Assembly (NCBI RefSeq): GCF_021083185.1
Contig: NZ_JAIGQB010000001.1
Location: 496,001-560,000, forward strand
Reading direction: 5' to 3'
Source of the DNA: Nocardioides furvisabuli
GTDB taxonomy: Bacteria > Actinomycetota > Actinomycetes > Propionibacteriales > Nocardioidaceae
DNA: 64,000 nt
Shown here: piece by piece, positions 1 through 8,942 of the stretch
Numbering within the stretch: position 1 is the first letter of the stretch
Layout of the letters: each line of letters opens with the position of its first letter
The notes under the pieces: generated by a model
Database searches by the model: none
What the model saw: only the letters and a program-made list of their open reading frames with translations
Told to the model about the DNA's origin: nothing
Program-made: the position numbers and the translations under genes

Positions 1-455
1 CGCTGGTGCTGCCGGCCGTCTCGGTCCTCTTCAGCGCCGGTGGGACGACCTACGAGATCGACGTCCGCGCGGAGGTGCCGGTCTTCGAGTCCGTCAGCCA
101 CGGGGGTGACAGCGACTCCGACGCCACCCTGGGCGCCGTCGACCTGACTCCCACCCAGTTCCAGCTCGTGCTGGCCCTGGCGGAGCAGACCCTGCGTCGT
201 GCCGGCACGGGGCTGGCCGACCTGCCCACCAATGCGACCGCCGCCCAGAGGCTCGGGTGGTCCACCACGACGTTCAACCGCAAGCTCGACAACGTCTGCG
301 ACAAGTTCGACCGCGCGGGCGTCAAGGGCATGCGAGGTGGTCCCGAGCGGCTCGCCACCCAAAGGCGGGCTCGCCTGGTCGAGTACGCCGTCGCCGCACG
401 CATCGTCACCGCGCAGCACCTCCCGCTGCTCGACACGCGAGGAGAAGTCTCGTGA
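1..455 (+). CDS. C-terminal part of a probable FHA/winged-helix regulatory protein (5' end outside window)
   Basis: The reading frame is already open at the left edge, so this is the 3' part of a longer gene. About 150 residues are visible. The last ~95 look like a winged-helix or helical DNA-binding domain, with segments reading LTPTQFQLVLALAEQ and GWSTTTFNRKLDNVCDKF. In related actinobacterial loci a protein of this kind carries an N-terminal FHA phosphothreonine-binding domain; that part lies outside the window, so the FHA assignment is inference. The stop overlaps the GTG start of the next gene by four bases (452-455), which suggests translational coupling to the secretion-like operon downstream. 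Confidence 0.6.
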   Translation, partial: LVLPAVSVLFSAGGTTYEIDVRAEVPVFESVSHGGDSDSDATLGAVDLTPTQFQLVLALAEQTLRRAGTGLADLPTNATAAQRLGWSTTTFNRKLDNVCDKFDRAGVKGMRGGPERLATQRRARLVEYAVAARIVTAQHLPLLDTRGEVS

Positions 456-3400
456 GGATCGGACTCCCGCGCGGCACCCGCCGCCGCCTGACGACCGCCC
501 GTCGCCCGCGCTCACGCAAGGTCGCCTCGACCCTGTCGCTGGCGGTGGTCGCGAGCTCGCTCGTGGTGCTCGCCGTCCGGGCCGACGGCACACCCATCAG
601 CGACGTCGACCTCAACGACGGCAGCGTCTGGGTCACCATCGAGGACCCGGCCTACCAGCTCCTCGGTCGGCTCAACCCGCAGGTCCGTGAGCTCGACCTC
701 GCCATCCAGGCCCTCAGCGGTGACTTCGACGTGCACCAGCGCGAGACCTCGGTCCTGCTCGACGTGAAGTCGGGCGGGCGAGGGGTTCGTCAGGTCGACG
801 TGGCAGCGGGGACCGCCCTCGACCCGGTGCCGCTCAGCGCCGACACGACCGTCGCGCTCGGTGGCGACACGATCGCCATGCTGGACCGAGAGACCGGCGA
901 GGTCTGGGTCCGCACCACCCAGACGATCCAGGGATTCACTGCCGATCAGACGCCGGCCGACCTCGAGGCCGGCCGGGACGCCGCACTGGCCGTCGGCCAG
1001 GACGGGACGGCCTACGTCGTCAACCGCGAGAAGCGGACCCTCACCACCGTCACGATCGACGCGTCCGGACTCGCCGCCGCCGCCGAGCCCGTCGCGGTGG
1101 ACGCGCGGCTCTCGACCGACCTCGAGGTGACGGTTGTCGGCACGACGCCGGTCGTCCTCGACCGTGAGGCCGAGGTCCTCGTCGTGCCGGAACTGGAGCC
1201 CGTGCCGGTGGAGCTGGGCGACAGCACCGCTGCCCAGGTCCAGCAGCCCGGACCGCAGGCGGCAGGCGTCTACGTCGCCACCCGCGCCGGCCTGCTCCTC
1301 GCCGACCTCGGCGACGGCTCGGTCGAGCAGGTGCGGGACGGAGTCGACGGCCCGCCCGCGGCCCCGGTGGTCGTGGACGGCTACGTCCACGCGGCCTGGG
1401 CCGACCCGGCCGCAGACGGCTACGTACGACTCGGTGGGTCGGAGCCCGCGCACGCGGAGAAGATCCCCGGCCTGAAGCCTCTGGCGAACCTGGTGTTCCG
1501 GGTCAACCGCAGCGTCGTCGTGCTCAACGACACCGTGACGGGTGTTTCCTGGCTCGTGCAGGAGGACGGCCTCCCGCGGGTCGACAACTGGGACGACGTC
1601 GACCCGTCGAAGAAGAAGGAGCAGACGGCGGACCCGAGCCCGGACGAGCTCGCCAAGGCCCGGCGGACCGAGGACAACCGTCCCCCCGTGGCCCGCGACG
1701 ACCGGCTGGGTGCCCGGCCCGGCCAGGACTCGATCATCCCGGTGACCCGCAACGACGTCGACCTCGACGGCGACATCCTGACCCTGACCTCGCTCGAGGA
1801 CGTCAAGCAGCTGTCGGGCCCCGAGCCCCAGCGGATGGCGATCGTCGGCGACGGCACCCAGCTCCAGCTCCACTTCGGGCCCAACGACGGCGGCAAGCAG
1901 GCGCGCTTCAGCTACGTGATCAGTGACGGCAGGGAGAACGGGTCGGACGAGGCGACCCTCGAGGTCTCGATCGTTGGCACCGAACAGAACACGCCTCCCC
2001 AGCTCGTCGAGGACAACGGCGTTCCCCGGCAGCAGGGGATGACGGTCGCCCGCGGCCAGCGCACGTCCATGTACGTGCTCCCCGACTGGACGGACGCCGA
2101 GGGGGACTCCCTGGTCCTCCAGGACGCCCGGGCCAAGGAGGGCGGCACGGTCACCTTCCGCAGCGACGGAGTGCTTGAGTTCGTTGACGACGGAGGTCGT
2201 GCCGGCAACAAGACGATCGAGATCGTGGTCTCCGACGGGCACCCGCGGGGGCAGCGCACGGGGAAGGTCACGGTCAACGTGAGCCCCAAGAACGCGGTGC
2301 CGCCGACGCTGACGCCCGACCGCGCCGTGGGTGTCTCCGGCAGCGACATCCTGATCGAGCCGCTCGCCAACGACTTCAGCCGGGACGGCACCGAACTCCA
2401 CCTGCGGGACGTCGTCGCCCTCGGCGGTATGGAGATCACCACCGACCCCACGTCCGGGACGTTCGTCGCCCGTACCTCGGCACCCGGTACCTACTACCTC
2501 GACTACTCGGCGTACACGAACCGCGGCGAGGCGCAGTCCTTCGTCCGTCTCGACGTGTTGCCGAAGTCGAAGGTCGACCTGCCTCCCGTCGCGATGAGCG
2601 ACGACACCCTCCTGCCTCCCAGCGGGTCGTCCCTGGTCGACCTGCTCGCGAACGACTCCGACCCGGAGGGCGGCGTGCTCGCCGTGACCTCCGTGCGCGT
2701 CGGTGCCAACACCCCGGTCAAGGCGTCGCTGCTGGAGAACCGCCTGCTCCGGGTCGAGTCGACCCGTGACCTGACGGCGCCGGTGTCGATCGACTACACC
2801 GTCTCGGACGGCGTGAACTCCGCCGAGGGATCGGTCACGGTGGGGCAGGCGCCCGTCAAGGCCGGCAACCGCGCCCCGGTCGCGGCCAACGACCGGATCA
2901 CCGTGCGTGCCGGATCGGTCGGCAGCATCCTGGTCCTGGCCAACGACTTCGACCCGGACGGCGACGACCTCCAGCTGTTCCAGCAGGACCTGGTCGCGCC
3001 CGAGGGACTCCCTGTCTTCGTCTCGGGCGACACGCTCCGCTTCCGTGCCCCCGACAGGGCGGGTGAGATCCACGCGACCTACGGCGTGCGCGATGCGCGG
3101 GGCCAGAGGGACGACGCGGAGGTCGTCATCGACGTCATCGCCGACGACGCGGACCGCAACGCGGCTCCGCGCCCCGATCCGACCCTGGCCCGTGCGGTGG
3201 GGGAGCGGCCGGTGCGGATCGATCTCGACCTCCAGACGAGCGACCCCGACGGTGACGCAGTGACGCTCAAGGGGATCACCACCGCACCGCAGCTCGGTCG
3301 GGTGACCGCGATCGGCCTCGACTGGATCGAGTACGAGCCGTTCGACACCCGCCGCGGCGGCACCGACACCTTCGAGGTCGAGGTGCAGGACAAGTTCGGT

Positions 3401-6400
3401 GCGAGCAGCCGCGCGGAGGTCCGCGTGGGCGTGGTCGCGCGCGCCTCCACCAACCAGGCGCCGGTCGCGCTGGATGACCACTTGCTGGTCCGTCCGGACC
3501 GCACGATCCAGTTCAACGTGCTGGCCAACGACGCCGACCCAGACGGGGACCCGCTCGTGATGTCGGACGAGCTCCAGGGCGAACCCGGGGCGAGCGTCGC
3601 GGACGGGTTCGTCACCGTGAAGGTGCCCGAGCTCGTCGGCAACGCCGCCAGTCAAGTGGCCGTCACGTATGGAATCTCCGACCGGCTCGGTGGCGCCGAC
3701 ACCGCACGCCTCACGGTCGATGCCAGCCCGGACGCACCTCTCTACGCCCCGGTCACCCGCGACGACACCGCCGACCTCGCGAAGGTGGCTGGCCGCACGC
3801 CGGGCGAGACGGTGCGCATCGACGTGCTCCGCAACGACGGAGACCTCGACGGGCGTCGGAAGGACCTCGTCCTGACGGCCTACGACCAGGACGTCAGCCG
3901 CGTCGTGAAGGGCGAGCTCGAGGTCACCCTCGCCGCCCGGGACCAGGTCGTCGTCTACGAGGTCGGCGACGCGGAGGACAACACCTCCTACGGGTTCGTG
4001 TTCGTCAGCGGCACGGACACGGTGCCGCCGGTGCTCGACCCCGACGCGAAGCTGCCGGTCACGGTGAAGGCCGGGAAGTCCGTCGACATCTCCCTCGACG
4101 AGCACGTCATCGTCCGCACCGGGCGCACCCCGATTCTCACACTGGGCGACCGCGTCAGCGCGGCGCCGTACGTCGATGCGGCCAGGGCGCGCGACACCAC
4201 GACGATCCGGTTCACGGCACCGGAGGACTCCAGCGGCCGGGCCGCCGTGACCTTCGAGGTCACCGACGGCACCTCGCTCAACGACGCGACGGGCCTGACC
4301 TCGATGCTGACGATCCCGGTCGACATCCAGGCGACGAAGAACTTCGCGCCCGAGATGCGGGACGTCGACCTGGAGGTCGTCGGCGGCGACGAGGCCGAGC
4401 AGAAGACCTTCGACCTCGCCTCCACGGCGACCGACCCCAACCCCGAGGACGTGGCCGGGCTGACCTTCACCGTCGAGGGGACCGAGAAGGTCGAAGCCTC
4501 GATCACTGGTCGCACCACGCTGGTGCTCGACGCCACCGATGCCGCCGAGGACGGCGAGGTCGTCGTGCTGCCGGTGCGGGTCGAGGACCCGGCCGGCGCC
4601 ACGGCCGAGGCAGTGGTGCGGGTGCGGATCGTCCGGTCCGACAAGCCCCTGGTCAGCATCGGGCGGATCGGACCGCTCGAGGCGGAGGCCGGCCAGCCGG
4701 TGTCCTTCGACATCAACGACTACGCGACCAACCCCTACGAGGGCACCCCGCTCACGGTGAGCGGCGTGACCGTCGAGAGCGGCGAGGCGCGTGCGACCGG
4801 CTCCGGCTCGACCGTGACGGTGACGCCTGCGGAGCGCTTCGCGGGCAGCGTCGGCGTCCGGTTCGTCGTGGACGACGGCTCGGACGATGCCGAGCGCGAG
4901 GTCACGGCACGCGCCGAGGTGGTCGTCGTCGCGGCCCCCGACGCGCCGGGACGGCCGACGGTCAGCAGCATGACCCACGACTCGGTCGTCCTGACGTGGA
5001 CGCCGGCCGATGACAAGGGTGCGCCCATATCGGGCTACAGCGTGCGGCGCAGCGAGGGGAAGACCGTCTCCTGCGGCGGTGCGACGACCTGTCGCATCGA
5101 GGGGCTCACGCCCGGCAACACCTACTCGTTCCAAGTCGTCGCCACCAACCGGGTGGGTGACTCCGAGCCGAGCGTGGCGTCCGAGCAGGTCACGCCCGAC
5201 AAGGTGCCCGACCGGATGGCGGCACCGACCGTCGGTCAGGACTACACGCAGCGCGACGGCAAGCTGGTGCTCCAGTGGCAGGCTCCCGCCAACGTGGGAT
5301 CGCCGATCCGCACCTACGAGATCCACCGGCTCGGCACTGGCGAGACCCGGACGGCGGCCGCTAGCCCCTTCACCTGGGACGGTCTCGGCAACGGCGCCCT
5401 CGTCCAGTTCGAGATCCGGGCGGTCAACGACATCGTCGACGAGGCGAGCAAGCAGTCGTGGTCGGAGCCGTCCACCGCGGACAAGCCGTTCGGCGTGCCC
5501 GCGACGGTCGGCCAGCCCAGCGGCGTCGCCAGCGAGAACGACGCGTTGCCTGGCGGCAAGGTCGAGGTCACCTGGCCCGCCCCGCTCGACAACGGCGACA
5601 CGATCGACCACTACGAGGTCACCATGTCCAAGGACGGTCACGTCGTCACGACCAAGCAGGAGACCGGCACGTCGAGCCACTTCGACGTCGACAACGGACA
5701 CGACTACACCTTCACCGTCCGCGCCCACAACCGCGCCGGCTACAGCACCTCACCGAGCGCCGTCTCGGCCCCGGTGAATCCGTACGACCGGGCGACGGCT
5801 GTGCGTGACGTCACCAAGGTCTCCGAGGGCGACCGCACGGCGAAGGTCTCGTTCGCCCCGCCGACCGACGACGGTGGACGCCGTGTCACCGGCTACCGGA
5901 TCTCCAGCAGCGGGGGACCGGCCAAGACCGTCACGGCTGCCGGGACGCACGACATCACGTTCACCTCCAACAACGGGCCCTACGAGGTGACGATCGTGCC
6001 GATCACGACGGACCCGCGAGCCGGTGCGATCGAGGGCGAGAGCGCCGGGCTCGGCGGATTCCGTCCCTTCGGCGCACCTGCAGCCCCGAACGGTGGGTCC
6101 GCTGCGCCGAACTATCGGCAGGTCGACTTCTCCGGGTGGTCGGCGCCCGGTGCGAACGGCCGCCCGGTCCTCGGCACCCAGTACCGCACGGACGGCGGCT
6201 GGGTCGACGGCGGTTCCGTGCAGTGGCCGACGATGCAAGGGGGCGACCAGCGCTGCATCAGCATCCGCACGGTGGCCGAGGGCGCCACCCCGTCGGACCG
6301 GCTCTACAGCACTGAGCGCCAGCTGTGCGGCAGCGCCCAGCCGCGTCAGGTGATCGTCTACTTCTCCAACGCGCCTGACCCCACGGATGCGTGCACAGCA

Positions 6401-6637
6401 CGGTGCGACTGGATCCACTACCGCCTCGAGGGGTTCCGGTCCAACGCTGGCTACGTCGCCGCCGCAACGCAGAACGGCGGCCCGTGCGGCGGAGCGTTCC
6501 CGAACGCGCCGTTGCGAACCACGGGGGGCGACGGTCGCCTCGACTTCACCACCAAGTACTGGTACACGGGCTGCAACGAGTCCGTGACCGTCACGGTCGA
6601 CGGCATCTCCGGAGTCGGCAACCCGCCGACCACCTGA
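452..6637 (+). CDS. Giant Ig-like/fibronectin type III surface protein of an ESX-like locus
   Basis: 2061 residues. GTG at 452 is chosen because it overlaps the previous stop and is followed by a basic stretch (RRRLTTARRPRSRK) and one membrane segment at about residues 25-45, giving a signal-anchor topology. Residues ~50-390 look like a beta-propeller-type extracellular domain. From ~405 there are many cadherin/Ig-like repeats with the motif ANDxDPDGDxL (for example ANDFDPDGDDLQLF). From ~1500 there are about four fibronectin type III domains, followed by a Cys-containing C-terminal domain. It is probably anchored in the membrane and exposed at the cell surface. Its place ahead of MoxR, DUF58 and EccC-type genes suggests a structural or adhesive part of that system. 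No catalytic motif was recognised. Confidence 0.8.
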   Translation: MRIGLPRGTRRRLTTARRPRSRKVASTLSLAVVASSLVVLAVRADGTPISDVDLNDGSVWVTIEDPAYQLLGRLNPQVRELDLAIQALSGDFDVHQRETSVLLDVKSGGRGVRQVDVAAGTALDPVPLSADTTVALGGDTIAMLDRETGEVWVRTTQTIQGFTADQTPADLEAGRDAALAVGQDGTAYVVNREKRTLTTVTIDASGLAAAAEPVAVDARLSTDLEVTVVGTTPVVLDREAEVLVVPELEPVPVELGDSTAAQVQQPGPQAAGVYVATRAGLLLADLGDGSVEQVRDGVDGPPAAPVVVDGYVHAAWADPAADGYVRLGGSEPAHAEKIPGLKPLANLVFRVNRSVVVLNDTVTGVSWLVQEDGLPRVDNWDDVDPSKKKEQTADPSPDELAKARRTEDNRPPVARDDRLGARPGQDSIIPVTRNDVDLDGDILTLTSLEDVKQLSGPEPQRMAIVGDGTQLQLHFGPNDGGKQARFSYVISDGRENGSDEATLEVSIVGTEQNTPPQLVEDNGVPRQQGMTVARGQRTSMYVLPDWTDAEGDSLVLQDARAKEGGTVTFRSDGVLEFVDDGGRAGNKTIEIVVSDGHPRGQRTGKVTVNVSPKNAVPPTLTPDRAVGVSGSDILIEPLANDFSRDGTELHLRDVVALGGMEITTDPTSGTFVARTSAPGTYYLDYSAYTNRGEAQSFVRLDVLPKSKVDLPPVAMSDDTLLPPSGSSLVDLLANDSDPEGGVLAVTSVRVGANTPVKASLLENRLLRVESTRDLTAPVSIDYTVSDGVNSAEGSVTVGQAPVKAGNRAPVAANDRITVRAGSVGSILVLANDFDPDGDDLQLFQQDLVAPEGLPVFVSGDTLRFRAPDRAGEIHATYGVRDARGQRDDAEVVIDVIADDADRNAAPRPDPTLARAVGERPVRIDLDLQTSDPDGDAVTLKGITTAPQLGRVTAIGLDWIEYEPFDTRRGGTDTFEVEVQDKFGASSRAEVRVGVVARASTNQAPVALDDHLLVRPDRTIQFNVLANDADPDGDPLVMSDELQGEPGASVADGFVTVKVPELVGNAASQVAVTYGISDRLGGADTARLTVDASPDAPLYAPVTRDDTADLAKVAGRTPGETVRIDVLRNDGDLDGRRKDLVLTAYDQDVSRVVKGELEVTLAARDQVVVYEVGDAEDNTSYGFVFVSGTDTVPPVLDPDAKLPVTVKAGKSVDISLDEHVIVRTGRTPILTLGDRVSAAPYVDAARARDTTTIRFTAPEDSSGRAAVTFEVTDGTSLNDATGLTSMLTIPVDIQATKNFAPEMRDVDLEVVGGDEAEQKTFDLASTATDPNPEDVAGLTFTVEGTEKVEASITGRTTLVLDATDAAEDGEVVVLPVRVEDPAGATAEAVVRVRIVRSDKPLVSIGRIGPLEAEAGQPVSFDINDYATNPYEGTPLTVSGVTVESGEARATGSGSTVTVTPAERFAGSVGVRFVVDDGSDDAEREVTARAEVVVVAAPDAPGRPTVSSMTHDSVVLTWTPADDKGAPISGYSVRRSEGKTVSCGGATTCRIEGLTPGNTYSFQVVATNRVGDSEPSVASEQVTPDKVPDRMAAPTVGQDYTQRDGKLVLQWQAPANVGSPIRTYEIHRLGTGETRTAAASPFTWDGLGNGALVQFEIRAVNDIVDEASKQSWSEPSTADKPFGVPATVGQPSGVASENDALPGGKVEVTWPAPLDNGDTIDHYEVTMSKDGHVVTTKQETGTSSHFDVDNGHDYTFTVRAHNRAGYSTSPSAVSAPVNPYDRATAVRDVTKVSEGDRTAKVSFAPPTDDGGRRVTGYRISSSGGPAKTVTAAGTHDITFTSNNGPYEVTIVPITTDPRAGAIEGESAGLGGFRPFGAPAAPNGGSAAPNYRQVDFSGWSAPGANGRPVLGTQYRTDGGWVDGGSVQWPTMQGGDQRCISIRTVAEGATPSDRLYSTERQLCGSAQPRQVIVYFSNAPDPTDACTARCDWIHYRLEGFRSNAGYVAAATQNGGPCGGAFPNAPLRTTGGDGRLDFTTKYWYTGCNESVTVTVDGISGVGNPPTT

Positions 6638-6681
6638 TCTCCCTCGGCCTCCCCCGACCCGACTCGTTCGAAAGCGATGCC

Positions 6682-7653
6682 ATGACCACTCCCAACCACG
6701 ACCAGATCCAGTGGTTCGCCCAGACCTTCAACCAGCTCGTCGCCAACGTCGAGCGCGCCGTGGTGGGCAAGACCCACGTCATCCGGCTGGCGATGACCTG
6801 CCTGGTGTCCGAGGGCCACCTGCTGCTCGAGGACTTCCCGGGCACCGGCAAGACGTCGCTCGCGCGTGCCATGGCGCAGACGCTGCACGGCAAGCAGACC
6901 CGCATCCAGTTCACGCCGGACCTGCTGCCCAGCGACGTCACCGGTGTGACGATCTACGATCAGGGCACCCAGCGGTTTACGTTCCACCAGGGCCCGATCT
7001 TCGCGAACATCGTGCTGGCCGACGAGATCAACCGGGCGTCGCCCAAGACGCAGTCCGCGCTGCTCGAGGTGATGGAGGAGAGTCAGGTCACCATCGACGG
7101 CGAGACCCACCTGGTGGGCCGACCGTTCATGGTCATCGCGACCCAGAACCCCATCGAGCAGGCCGGCACCTACCGGCTCCCCGAGGCGCAGCTCGACCGC
7201 TTCCTGATGAAGACCTCGCTCGGCTATCCCGACCACGAGAGCACGGTGAAGATCCTCGCCCAGCCGCCGCACGCACGCGGCGGTCTCGTGGTCGACCCGA
7301 TCATCCCGACCGACCACGTGGCGAGCATGATCGATTACGCCGCCAACGTCCACGTCGACCACGCGATCCTCGTCTACGTCTCGGAGCTCGCGCAGGCGAC
7401 GCGGTCGGCGCCGGACGTCGTCCTGGGCTGCAGCGTGCGCGCCGGCCTCGCGCTCGTGCGCGCCGCCCGGACGTGGGCGCTCGCCGCGGGTCGCAGCTAC
7501 GTCATCCCCGACGACATCAAGACCCTCGCCGTGCCCGTCCTCGCGCACCGCATGGTGCTCGACCCGGAGGAGGAGTTCCGCGGCGCGACGACCGAGTCGG
7601 TGCTCGAGCGGATCCTCGGCCAGCTCCCCGCTCCCCAGGAGCGCGTGGCCTGA
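6682..7653 (+). CDS. MoxR family AAA+ ATPase
   Basis: 323 residues. Shows an AAA+ Walker A (EDFPGTGKTSLARAM), the MoxR Walker B region (ADEINRASPKTQSALLEVME) and the sensor region ATQNPIEQAGTYRLPEAQLD. MoxR ATPases act as chaperone-like factors that mature partner proteins, usually together with DUF58 or VWA proteins. The DUF58 gene follows with a one-base TGATG overlap, so the two are almost certainly co-translated. The ATG at 6682 is the first start that gives a normal MoxR N-terminus; the 44-base gap from the preceding gene shows no terminator. Confidence 0.93.
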   Translation: MTTPNHDQIQWFAQTFNQLVANVERAVVGKTHVIRLAMTCLVSEGHLLLEDFPGTGKTSLARAMAQTLHGKQTRIQFTPDLLPSDVTGVTIYDQGTQRFTFHQGPIFANIVLADEINRASPKTQSALLEVMEESQVTIDGETHLVGRPFMVIATQNPIEQAGTYRLPEAQLDRFLMKTSLGYPDHESTVKILAQPPHARGGLVVDPIIPTDHVASMIDYAANVHVDHAILVYVSELAQATRSAPDVVLGCSVRAGLALVRAARTWALAAGRSYVIPDDIKTLAVPVLAHRMVLDPEEEFRGATTESVLERILGQLPAPQERVA

Positions 7654-8942
7654 TGAGCGAGGCGATCTTTCCGGCAAGGGGCGGCGCGGGGTCACGGATG
7701 CTCGCGCTGCGCCGACGCACGGCAACCGTCTGGCTGGAGGGCCGGCACCGGCTGGCCACCGCGACGGCCCGACCCCGGGAGATCGCTCGTCCCGTCACCC
7801 AGGTCGTCACCCCGTCGGCCTGGGTGCTCCTGGCGTTGTCACTCCTCGCCGTCGCCGCATGGACCCGGCTCGGCTGGACCGAGCTGCTGGTCGCCGCGTC
7901 GTTCGGGCTGCTCCTCCTGGCCGTCGGCGTGGTCTTCATCTTCGGCGCCCACCAGCTCGTCACGACCCTCGACCTCAGCCGGGACCGCGTGGTCGTCGGC
8001 GAGCGGGCCAACGGTCGCCTGCACCTGCTCAACGACACGTCGCGTCGCACCCTCCCGGTCACGATCGAGCTGCCGATCGGCCAGGGCCGTGCCGCGTTCG
8101 AGCTGCCCAGCCTGCGTGGCCACCACGACCACGAGGAGTTGTTCGCGATCCCCACGGCCCGTCGGGCGGTCTTCGACGTCGGGCCGGTGACTGCCGTGCG
8201 CGCCGACCCGCTCGGTCTGCTGCGGCGCGAGCAGCGACTGGGTGGGGCCGAGGTCCTCTACGTGCACCCGCGAACGGTCCGGATCGAGGGCTCGGCGTCC
8301 GGCATCCTGCGCGACCTCGAGGGTGAGACGGTCCGCAAGATCACCGACCACGACATCGCCTTCCACGCCCTCCGCAACTACGTTCCCGGTGACGACCGGC
8401 GCTACATCCACTGGAAGAGCAGCGCGCGCTCGGGCCAGCTGATGGTGCGCCAGTTCGAGGAGACCCGTCGCTCGCACCTCCTCGTCCTGCTCAGCACCCG
8501 GCTCGACGACTACGCCTCCGACGAGGAGTTCGAGACCGCGATCTCGATCGCCGGGTCCATGGGCGTCCAGACCCTCGTCGACGGTCAGACGTTGACCGCC
8601 GTGACGTCGTCCCGTCGCCTGCGCAACGGCACGACGACCACCTTCCTCGACCAGCTCTCTGGCATCGACTACGCGCCGGGTGGGAGCGGGCTCGCCGACC
8701 TCACGCGTCGAGCGTCGCGCGACAACACGGGAGCGAGCATCGTCCTGCTGGTCTGCGGCTCGCTGGTCGACCCGGCCGAGCTGCGCCGGGCGCGACGCTT
8801 CCTGCCCGTCGACGTACGCACGATCGCCGTGCGCGCCGAGACCGCCGAGCGTTCCTCGGTCCGCACCATGGGCGACCTCCACATCGCCGGCGTCACCGAG
8901 CTGGCCGACCTGGCCGGGACGGTCCGGAGGTTGGCGTCGTGA
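7653..8942 (+). CDS. DUF58 domain membrane protein
   Basis: 429 residues. Two membrane segments lie near residues 50-95 (around WVLLALSLLAVAAW and LLLLAVGVVFIF). The cytoplasmic part has the DUF58 signature YVPGDDRRYIHWKSSARSG, then a VWA-like region. DUF58 proteins are the usual partners of MoxR ATPases. It overlaps MoxR upstream by one base and the transglutaminase-fold gene downstream by four (GTGA at 8939). Function within the locus is inferred from context only. Confidence 0.9.
   Translation: MSEAIFPARGGAGSRMLALRRRTATVWLEGRHRLATATARPREIARPVTQVVTPSAWVLLALSLLAVAAWTRLGWTELLVAASFGLLLLAVGVVFIFGAHQLVTTLDLSRDRVVVGERANGRLHLLNDTSRRTLPVTIELPIGQGRAAFELPSLRGHHDHEELFAIPTARRAVFDVGPVTAVRADPLGLLRREQRLGGAEVLYVHPRTVRIEGSASGILRDLEGETVRKITDHDIAFHALRNYVPGDDRRYIHWKSSARSGQLMVRQFEETRRSHLLVLLSTRLDDYASDEEFETAISIAGSMGVQTLVDGQTLTAVTSSRRLRNGTTTTFLDQLSGIDYAPGGSGLADLTRRASRDNTGASIVLLVCGSLVDPAELRRARRFLPVDVRTIAVRAETAERSSVRTMGDLHIAGVTELADLAGTVRRLAS

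Noticed and set aside
512..5728. A very long open frame on the minus strand opposite the Ig/Fn3 gene
   Set aside because: High GC at third positions leaves antisense frames open. Its translation is Arg/Val/Asp/Gly-rich with no domain, while the plus-strand frame has clear repeats and a coupled start.
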